This document shows, one piece after another, positions 1-6,521 of a stretch of 13,389 nucleotides of DNA (position 1 is its first letter; each line of letters starts with the position of its first letter). Origin of the DNA: an uncultured Lachnospiraceae bacterium (GTDB lineage: Bacteria > Bacillota > Clostridia > Lachnospirales > Lachnospiraceae). A program made the translations under genes and the position numbers. The stretch covers positions 1 to 13,389 of the forward strand of contig CALGGL010000185.1 of assembly GCA_937915975.1 (NCBI GenBank). The letters are read 5' to 3'. The notes under the pieces are model-generated. The model was not told the DNA's origin. It saw nothing but the letters and a program-made list of their open reading frames with translations, and did not search any database.

Positions 1-88
1 TTGCTCCTATATCCTGCATGCCCGACTGTCCGTATGCAGGCTGGGTTACACCTATATCCTGTATGCCCTGATTATCTTGATCTGCCAT
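1..88 (-). CDS. N-terminal fragment of a repeat-containing protein of unknown function (runs off the window)
   Basis: The first 29 codons of a minus-strand gene are visible. The ATG at 88 is preceded by a near-perfect ribosome binding site (AGAGGAGG, complement of 96-103) about 7 bases upstream, so the start is well supported. The peptide is hydrophilic and rich in Q, G and D, with a 15-residue unit (GIQDIGVTQPAYGQS) that begins again as GMQDIG. There is no signal peptide or membrane segment in the visible part. Such Q/G/Y/P-rich N-termini often precede small membrane domains in Firmicutes proteins, but the rest of the gene lies outside the window and no family can be named. It lies 103 bases downstream of thiC on the same strand and seems to have its own promoter. 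Confidence 0.7.
   Translation of the reverse strand, partial: MADQDNQGIQDIGVTQPAYGQSGMQDIGA
6..68 (-). repeat. Tandem 45-bp coding repeat (two partial copies)
   Basis: An 18-base segment at 6-23 recurs at 51-68 with one mismatch (c/t at 17 and 62). The period is 45 bases, or 15 codons, so the reading frame is kept. The repeat encodes G-x-Q-D-I-G and probably continues leftwards beyond the window. Confidence 0.75.
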
Positions 89-154
89 TATAATACCTCC
101 TCTTAACCCTTGTTTCATAATTAATATATATCTATATAATTATTATAAAATAAT

Positions 155-183
155 AATATATTCAAATAATATCCGAGCTTCAA
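155..183 (-). promoter_or_regulatory. Candidate sigma-A promoter for the repeat-protein gene
   Basis: On the minus strand TTGAAG (183-178) is followed after 17 bases by TATATT (160-155). This would place the transcript start about 60 bases before the ATG at 88. The surrounding 105-190 region is almost pure A/T, so other -10-like hexamers exist (for example TATAAT nearby) and the exact choice is uncertain. No thiC terminator hairpin is visible in 89-191, so read-through from thiC is also possible. Confidence 0.35.
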
Positions 184-191
184 AATCTTGA

Positions 192-1496
192 TTATAAAAT
201 GTCTATATACTCACCGGCAAGTGCCTTATTCATACTTCTTACCGCACAGAACTTTCCACACATTGAACAGGTTTCTTCAAACTCCGGACTTCGGCTTTCC
301 CTTATCATCTTTGCAGTCTCGGGATCTATACAATACATCCACTGTTCTTCCCAATCAAGCTTCTGCCTTGCCCTTGCCATCTTATCATCTATATCTCTTG
401 CGCCTCTTACACCCTTGGCAATATCTGCCGCATGAGCAGCAATTTTTGATGCTATTATACCCTGTTTTACATCATCCAAATTCGGAAGTGCGAGATGCTC
501 AGCCGGCGTTACATAACATAAAAACGCCGCTCCGCTTGCCGCTGCAATTGCTCCGCCTATTGCAGAAGTTATATGGTCATATCCCGGTGCAATATCTGTT
601 ACAAGCGGTCCGAGCACATAAAAAGGTGCGCCCATACAAATCGTGCTTTGAAGCTTCATATTGGCCTCTATCTGATCAAGCGGCATATGTCCGGGTCCCT
701 CAACCATAACCTGCACATCCTTTTCCCATGCTCTTTTGGTAAGCTCTCCAAGTCTTACAAGCTCTTCAATCTGGCATACATCCGATGCATCCGCGAGGCA
801 CCCCGGTCTGCAGGCATCTCCAAGAGAAATAGTCATATCGTATTCTCTACAAATATCAAGTATCTCATCATAGTATTCATAAAACGGGTTTTCTTCTCCC
901 GTCATACACATCCATGCAAACACAAGCGAACCGCCTCTTGAAACAATGTTCATAGTACGCTTATGCTTTTTTATCTGTTCTATAGTTTTTCTTGTTATCC
1001 CGCAATGCAGTGTAACAAAGTCCACACCGTCCTCAGCGTGAAGCCTTACCACATCTATAAAATCCTTGGCTGTGAGAGTTGCTAAATCTCTTTGATAATG
1101 TATAACGGAATCATAAACCGGCACGGTTCCTATCATAGCCGGGCATTCGGAAGTAAGCTTCCTTCTAAAAGGAACGGTATCTCCATGTGAAGATAAATCC
1201 ATAATGGCGTGAGCACCGAGCTTCACCGCTTCCATTACCTTTTTCATTTCCTCATCATAATTCGCTTTATCTCTTGATACGCCAAGATTAACATTAATCT
1301 TTGTTTTAAGCATGGAGCCTATACCCTGAGGTTTGATACAGGTATGCTTTTTATTTGCACATATTACGACCTTTCCGCTTGCAACGAGAGGCATAAGCTC
1401 ATCAACAGTCATAAGCTCATCCTTAGCAACAGCCTCAAGCTCTTTAGTAATTATCCCTTTTCTTGCAGCCTCCATCTGAGTAGCATATTCCGTCAT
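192..1496 (-). CDS. thiC: Phosphomethylpyrimidine synthase ThiC
   Basis: ThiC is a cytoplasmic radical-SAM enzyme that turns aminoimidazole ribotide into hydroxymethylpyrimidine phosphate, the pyrimidine half of thiamine. The 434-residue product carries family hallmarks in order: [54 protein letters not shown], and [20 protein letters not shown] followed by [10 protein letters not shown] cysteine cluster (C410, C413, C417) near the C-terminus would bind the [4Fe-4S] cluster. Its spacing is CX2CX3C, one residue shorter than the CX2CX4C of E. coli and Bacillus. The frame is open upstream to 1598, but I chose the ATG at 1496: TTTTGGAGG lies about 11 bases before it, homology begins there, and the longer start would overlap the terminator hairpin. 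No other thiamine gene is adjacent. The length matches the short ThiC form of anaerobes. Confidence 0.97.
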   Translation of the reverse strand: MTEYATQMEAARKGIITKELEAVAKDELMTVDELMPLVASGKVVICANKKHTCIKPQGIGSMLKTKINVNLGVSRDKANYDEEMKKVMEAVKLGAHAIMDLSSHGDTVPFRRKLTSECPAMIGTVPVYDSVIHYQRDLATLTAKDFIDVVRLHAEDGVDFVTLHCGITRKTIEQIKKHKRTMNIVSRGGSLVFAWMCMTGEENPFYEYYDEILDICREYDMTISLGDACRPGCLADASDVCQIEELVRLGELTKRAWEKDVQVMVEGPGHMPLDQIEANMKLQSTICMGAPFYVLGPLVTDIAPGYDHITSAIGGAIAAASGAAFLCYVTPAEHLALPNLDDVKQGIIASKIAAHAADIAKGVRGARDIDDKMARARQKLDWEEQWMYCIDPETAKMIRESRSPEFEETCSMCGKFCAVRSMNKALAGEYIDIL

Positions 1497-1531
1497 TTGC
1501 CCTATGTCCTCCAAAATAAAAATCACTTTAT

Positions 1532-1560
1532 ATTTTATCATACGAAAGAAAAAAACACAA
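1532..1560 (-). promoter_or_regulatory. Candidate thiC promoter with a short leader
   Basis: The minus strand reads TTGTGT (1560-1555), a 17-base spacer, then TAAAAT (1537-1532), in the short gap between the upstream terminator and thiC. Transcription would begin about 30 bases before the thiC ATG. That leaves no room for a TPP riboswitch (about 100 nt), the usual regulator of bacterial thiC. Confidence 0.5.
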
Positions 1561-1570
1561 GGAAGAAAGA

Positions 1571-1600
1571 AAGTGCCACGAGGCAGTCCCCGTGGCACTT
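1571..1600 (-). terminator. Rho-independent terminator after the histidine kinase gene
   Basis: A perfect 10-bp stem (AAGTGCCACG at 1571-1580 against CGTGGCACTT at 1591-1600) encloses a 10-base loop. It begins 10 bases past the kinase stop codon. On the minus strand it is followed by the T-rich run TTTCTTTCTTCCTT. The plus strand also has a T tract on its other side (1599-1610), so it could work in both directions. It separates the kinase from thiC. Confidence 0.85.
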
Positions 1601-1610
1601 TTTTCTTCTT

Positions 1611-3380
1611 TTATTCTTCCTTACTGTCAATGTATTTGTTAAGAGTTTCAACAACTGTATTTAAGTTGTAAGGTTTAGCTATATAATCATCAAGCTTATT
1701 CTCAAGAATTCTTTCCTTATCACCAAACATTGCTCTTGCGGTTACGGCAATGATTGGAAGTCTGTTCTTGTGTTCCTTTTGCTCTATCTCACGAATCTCC
1801 TGAGTGGCAGCTATACCGTCCATAACCGGCATCTGAACATCAAACAAAGCTGCATCGTATTCCTTTTGTTTAAATAATTCGACTGCTTTTTCACCGTTCT
1901 CAGCTATATCGTATGAGAAGCCTGCCATTCCGAGAAGCTTTCCGATAACCTGCTGGTTAACAGGTTCGTCCTCTGCAACAAGAATTCTTGCCTTGCTATG
2001 GGCATTTATTGAAAATACTGCCGCATCATCTTTCTTTTCTTCACTCTTTTTCTGAGCCTCAACCTCTGCCGCCTTAACAACCTTAAGAGGTATCTCAGCT
2101 ATGAAGGTTGAACCTATTCCTTCTTTACTCTGAACGGTTATTGTACCGCCCATAAGCTCTGCAATCTGTTTAGAAATAACAAGTCCGAGACCGGAGCCAC
2201 CGTACTTTCTTGTATCAGAGGCATCAACCTGAGAGAATCGGATAAAGAGCTTATCCATATCCTTCTCGGATATACCGATACCCGAATCGGCAACCGCTAT
2301 TCTCATATTGATGGATTCCTTATCGATATCTATCGCAGCAACCTTAACTCTTACGCTTCCTTCAGAGGTGAACTTAAGAGCATTGGATAATAAACAGTTA
2401 AGTATCTGCTGAATTCTCTGTCCGTCGCCCTTAACAAGCTTAGGTATATTGTTACCGAATGTACAATCAAGGTCAAGTCCCTTATTAGTTGCAAGCGGTA
2501 CCTGAGCTGCAACGGTTTCTTCAATAGCGCTTTTAACATCAAATATCTCTTCTTTAAGATTATATTTACCTGCCTCAAGCTTACTTATATCAAGAATATC
2601 ATTTATTAATCTAAGGAGTGTATCTGCACAATTCTTTGCAGTTGTAAGGTTATCTCTGTAATCCGCCTGAAGATCGTCAGCCATAAGTGTAAGCTGAAGC
2701 ATACCCAATATACCATTGATAGGTGTTCTTATTTCATGGCTCATGTTGGCAAGGAATTCAGCCTGAGTCTTATATGCCGCATTGGCATCCTCGATAGCCT
2801 TTGAAAGCTGATTCTCGGTTTCCTTCTGCTCGGTTACATCAATAACCACCATATTGATATAATCCGCTTCCGACTTATACATAACGGTATTAAATACCTT
2901 ACCGAGCTTTTCCATGGTTATCTCAACATCCATGAAGTCACCCTCTCTGGTTCCGGATGTATTGTACGCCATAAACCATGCATTTATATCCTGAAGTACA
3001 TCTATCTTACTTTCTCCGAGAATCTTATCCTGATAATCGGAATTATCAAGATTAAAATAGCTTCCGAACTTTTCATTTGCCTCTTCTATACAGTAACCAA
3101 CGTTGTTACCCATAGAGTCGGTAATAATCTTTGCATGTGCGAATCCTATAGGAAGATTCATAAAGAGCTTTTTATATTTGTCACTCTTTGAATGTCCAAC
3201 AACCTCGTCTCCGCAAAGAGCAAATATACATACTCCTTCCAATGCCGCAGCTACAACACCGACAATTATTCCGGCTACATGTCCTCCTGTTGCTACTCCG
3301 AGAATTATGCCGAGAACCACATCAATCACAGCAGAAAAAATAATCAGTTTTTGCCAGCCAAATGATTTTAATTTTTCCAT
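1611..3380 (-). CDS. Membrane-anchored PAS hybrid histidine kinase with C-terminal receiver
   Basis: This 589-residue protein is a hybrid sensor kinase. Two hydrophobic segments (about 11-33 and 34-57) form a tight hairpin with almost no extracellular loop. A PAS-like domain follows (about 69-186, starting YKKLFMNLPIGFAHAK), then a linker helix, a HisKA domain with phospho-acceptor H215 in FLANMSHEIRTPINGILG, and a HATPase domain with N-box N333, G1 box DSGIG (365-369) and G2 box GGSGLGL (394-400). After a lysine/glutamate-rich linker comes a receiver domain (about 464-585) with acidic pocket E470/D471/E472, phospho-acceptor D514 in LFDVQMPVMDG and conserved K569. No HPt domain or separate response regulator is nearby, so its output is unknown. 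The ATG at 3380 has only a weak AGGGGTG site about 10 bases upstream. The gene follows the GtrA-YfhO gene by 80 bases with no hairpin between, so co-transcription is possible. Confidence 0.93.
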   Translation of the reverse strand: MEKLKSFGWQKLIIFSAVIDVVLGIILGVATGGHVAGIIVGVVAAALEGVCIFALCGDEVVGHSKSDKYKKLFMNLPIGFAHAKIITDSMGNNVGYCIEEANEKFGSYFNLDNSDYQDKILGESKIDVLQDINAWFMAYNTSGTREGDFMDVEITMEKLGKVFNTVMYKSEADYINMVVIDVTEQKETENQLSKAIEDANAAYKTQAEFLANMSHEIRTPINGILGMLQLTLMADDLQADYRDNLTTAKNCADTLLRLINDILDISKLEAGKYNLKEEIFDVKSAIEETVAAQVPLATNKGLDLDCTFGNNIPKLVKGDGQRIQQILNCLLSNALKFTSEGSVRVKVAAIDIDKESINMRIAVADSGIGISEKDMDKLFIRFSQVDASDTRKYGGSGLGLVISKQIAELMGGTITVQSKEGIGSTFIAEIPLKVVKAAEVEAQKKSEEKKDDAAVFSINAHSKARILVAEDEPVNQQVIGKLLGMAGFSYDIAENGEKAVELFKQKEYDAALFDVQMPVMDGIAATQEIREIEQKEHKNRLPIIAVTARAMFGDKERILENKLDDYIAKPYNLNTVVETLNKYIDSKEE

Positions 3381-3460
3381 TGACTAATACACCCCTATTC
3401 CTTTTTGATTAACTTAAACAACCTCACCCAAACGATAAGGCGATACATAAGAATATATTA

Positions 3461-6400
3461 CTATATATTTTCTTTTAGGTCAATCTCATCATTGTTATTT
3501 TTCACTAATTTTTTACGCTTGTTTTTATTACTATTGTACACTGTGCCTAGCGCAAATAATATCCACGAAACAACCGACACCAATATTCCAATGTACAGGC
3601 CTCCCGGTGTATATATCATTTCAACGGTATGCTCACCCGGCTCCATATCAACTCCGATAAACGCATCCATAATCTTATAATAATCCGTCTTTTTTCCGTC
3701 CACCTTAACAGTCCATCCGACATCATAAGGTATAGACATAAACAACGTATTTTCCGCCGGCATTACAATTTTTCCGAATATATATCCGTCATCATAATCC
3801 TCTACCGAAAGCTTATTCATATCAAGCCTGTTATAAACATTTTCAAAGCTCGCCCGGTCGAATGACGCCAAATCAATCGTTGCCGTCTGTGTACCTCCTG
3901 CGTTATTATATACATACTCAACACATATCGTATCACCCTTATAAAGCTCTCCCAAATGGAATATCTGAATCTGATATCTGTCATACGCATATTCCTCATC
4001 ATTAATATAAAATCTGATTTTTGTAACGGAATTTCCGCGACAGTTTATATAATAATCTCCATCCTCTTCTATGATAAAATATGCCTTAAATCCCGTGCTT
4101 CCCGAGCCTTGAGGAGTCATGGTCACCTTATTTCCCGCAGCACTCACCTCGGAAGTATCACTGCTTACGGAAAGAGAAAGCTCCTTTGCCCGCATAAAAC
4201 CGCTCAATCCGGTCATATAATAAGCAAGATTAGTAATATTGGCAAACGGATATCCGGAATTCGGATTCCAGTTTTTAACATTTTCCGAAATCGCAAATCC
4301 GATTGAAAGCGGATAAGGATTTTCATAAATGTCAGCACCATCTACACTTTCAAGATAATTAAAATCAAAATTATTCAAATCTCCCGGTCTTTTTATCAGA
4401 TATCGTACATTAAATATACTATTGGTAAACGGAGAATTACCCATATACAAGAACTCATTTGCGCCCGTATAAAAACCAAGCTTTCCCATAACGTGAGTGA
4501 CATCTCCCAAAACAGTCGAGCAAAATGTTCCCACACTTGGCATATTGTGCCATGTAACCTCATCAAGCACTGTTGATCTCATAAGCTCGCTTCTGTAGAA
4601 GCCTGCATTTTCCTCATCGGCAATTTCCTTTATACGTTCGTTTGCTGCCGTAACCGCTTCGGTTGTTTTATATTTTTCATAGTAATCCGAATACCCGTTA
4701 TAAAAAAATCCAAGTAAGGAGCTTATTGACATTTCAACAACGCACACAACACTAATTAATATTTTAAAGATAAAGCCTCTATAAACATTAATCGAGCGAA
4801 GCAAACAAATTATCATATATAATGAAAGCATAATTACGGAGGCTATCATTATCTTTTTGCTTATTCGGACATCCGCCTCCAAACTGCAAAGCACAATATA
4901 CGCAATTGACAAAAGATAGGCTCCTACAATTATCACGGCGTGTGTTCTGTGAACACGTCTTAATGTCTCATACGCAATCATAAGTAAAATAAATATAAAT
5001 AAAAACGAGAAACGATTCGGTATTCCGTACTGGTCATGGAATCCGTGCCATATATAATTAAGGGTTGTCGAATTAAAACTTACCGCAAGAAATGCAAGCA
5101 ATATAATATTTTTTAATTTTTCAAATATACCGATTTTACCTGTGAATATATACAGAAAAAGTGTAAATACGGCAAGCATGCCGCAATAAAGATTTACTCC
5201 GCCGTCAAAGGTCTGATTGGTCATAGGCATGGTAAGGAAAAACTGCTGCTTTAAAAGATTAAATATATTGCCGTACCATTCCCATTTAGGCAGCTTCATA
5301 TCTCCTGCTGCCGTTGACATTATTCCGAAGTATGCCGGTACAAGCAAAAATGCAGCCATGCCTCCCGATATCAGAGAATAAAAAGCAAATCTTATCCCGT
5401 CCTTAAAGAATTTTTTTATTGATTTATGATTATATAACAAGAACCAGAGCACAAGGAATATACACACTATAAAGCCTATATAATAATTACAATATAATGC
5501 ATAGAACAAGGAAAGCGCATAAAGCTTCGGACTTTTACCCCTCATAAGTCTTTCAAATCCCAACATTATAAGCGGAAATATCATAATGACATCCATCCAC
5601 ATGGTACACCAGTTATATCCAACAACATAATTATTAAGTCCGTAACATATGGATACAGCGATAATTATAAAGCTTTTATCAACCTTTTTTTCGCTGTTTT
5701 TATGAGCAAGGAAGTAAGCCATTGCACTGCCGCTTAAGGCAACCTTTAATGCAATTATTATACATGCTCCCGCAACGATATTTTCTTTATTGAACAAAAG
5801 CAAAAGGTAGTTAAACGGGCTTGACAGATAATACGAGGAAAGTGACATAAAGTTAGAGCCCAATGCTATATTCCACGTATAAAAAAGACTTCCCTCATGC
5901 TTAAGCTTGTCCATATATTCAGAATAAAACGGCACGTATTGATGCAGGCTGTCTATTATGGTTATTGTATTTTTTCCGAAAGGAGCAATTTTTTGCACAG
6001 CAAAAACAACTGTCATTATAATCGCAATTATAAGAAACGGAATATAATAACAGTAGTTATCGAGAAGCCACTGCTTCACTGACTTTCTTTCTTTGTTAAA
6101 TACTAAAATTTTGCTGAATAAATAATTTAGTACAAGAACAATTATCTGAATTATAAACAGCTTGGCAATCCACTCTTTAATTCTGAAGCTGTCACACAAA
6201 ACAGCAAGACCAAGTACCTCAACAGCCATAGATACAAGTCTTGCACATACAAACGCAAAAGCTTCTCTTATCGCTTCGGAAAGGTTCTTGGTTTTACTTT
6301 GAAAAACAAAATATTTGTTTATAAAATACGCAAATATTATAGCCATAATAATGGCTATAATATTGCATATGTTTCTATCTATATTTGTAAGTACTCTTAA

Positions 6401-6499
6401 CGAAAAGAATACTATAAAATTAACAAGTGTTGTGCATCCTCCGGCAAATACATATCTGATTTTGTCATTGGCAAACAACTTTTTTAAAAGGTTCAACAT
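3461..6499 (-). CDS. GtrA-YfhO fusion: putative undecaprenyl-linked sugar flippase plus GT-C-type glycosyltransferase
   Basis: This is a 1012-residue polytopic membrane protein made of two known families. Residues about 13-136 form a GtrA/GtcA-like domain with four hydrophobic helices (it opens IRYVFAGGCTTLVNF and ends NYLFSKILVFNKE). From about 145 a full YfhO-like protein follows. It begins with a membrane helix and the loop motif IDSLHQYVPFYSEY (D183, a candidate GT-C catalytic aspartate), continues through many membrane helices to about 600, then a large extracytoplasmic region, a typical YfhO end (IPYDVGWTVKVDG, then PGEHTVEMIYTPGG), one last helix and a lysine-rich tail. In Bacillus subtilis CsbB, GtcA and YfhO act together to put GlcNAc on lipoteichoic acid; here two of the three appear fused. 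The ATG at 6499 is preferred over the TTG at 6508 because GGAG lies 12 bases before the ATG but only 3 before the TTG. The gene starts 22 bases after the GH9 stop. Confidence 0.88.
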   Translation of the reverse strand: MLNLLKKLFANDKIRYVFAGGCTTLVNFIVFFSLRVLTNIDRNICNIIAIIMAIIFAYFINKYFVFQSKTKNLSEAIREAFAFVCARLVSMAVEVLGLAVLCDSFRIKEWIAKLFIIQIIVLVLNYLFSKILVFNKERKSVKQWLLDNYCYYIPFLIIAIIMTVVFAVQKIAPFGKNTITIIDSLHQYVPFYSEYMDKLKHEGSLFYTWNIALGSNFMSLSSYYLSSPFNYLLLLFNKENIVAGACIIIALKVALSGSAMAYFLAHKNSEKKVDKSFIIIAVSICYGLNNYVVGYNWCTMWMDVIMIFPLIMLGFERLMRGKSPKLYALSLFYALYCNYYIGFIVCIFLVLWFLLYNHKSIKKFFKDGIRFAFYSLISGGMAAFLLVPAYFGIMSTAAGDMKLPKWEWYGNIFNLLKQQFFLTMPMTNQTFDGGVNLYCGMLAVFTLFLYIFTGKIGIFEKLKNIILLAFLAVSFNSTTLNYIWHGFHDQYGIPNRFSFLFIFILLMIAYETLRRVHRTHAVIIVGAYLLSIAYIVLCSLEADVRISKKIMIASVIMLSLYMIICLLRSINVYRGFIFKILISVVCVVEMSISSLLGFFYNGYSDYYEKYKTTEAVTAANERIKEIADEENAGFYRSELMRSTVLDEVTWHNMPSVGTFCSTVLGDVTHVMGKLGFYTGANEFLYMGNSPFTNSIFNVRYLIKRPGDLNNFDFNYLESVDGADIYENPYPLSIGFAISENVKNWNPNSGYPFANITNLAYYMTGLSGFMRAKELSLSVSSDTSEVSAAGNKVTMTPQGSGSTGFKAYFIIEEDGDYYINCRGNSVTKIRFYINDEEYAYDRYQIQIFHLGELYKGDTICVEYVYNNAGGTQTATIDLASFDRASFENVYNRLDMNKLSVEDYDDGYIFGKIVMPAENTLFMSIPYDVGWTVKVDGKKTDYYKIMDAFIGVDMEPGEHTVEMIYTPGGLYIGILVSVVSWILFALGTVYNSNKNKRKKLVKNNNDEIDLKENI

Positions 6500-6521
6500 T
6501 TCTAACAATTACTCCGGTTTC

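Noticed and set aside
1497..1598. Extension of the thiC frame upstream to 1598
   Set aside because: It would overlap the terminator hairpin and has no ribosome binding site. ThiC similarity begins at the ATG at 1496, which has GGAGG upstream.
188..1664. Plus-strand ORFs opposite thiC and other plus-strand ORFs opposite the minus-strand genes
   Set aside because: They are antisense shadows of strongly supported genes, with no ribosome binding sites or recognisable domains.
3381..3460. Regulatory element or promoter between the GtrA-YfhO gene and the kinase gene
   Set aside because: The 80 bases contain no convincing -35/-10 pair, hairpin or riboswitch-like structure.
6500..6508. TTG at 6508 as start of the GtrA-YfhO gene
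   Set aside because: The GGAG site is only 3 bases from this TTG. The ATG at 6499 is a better start codon with workable spacing.
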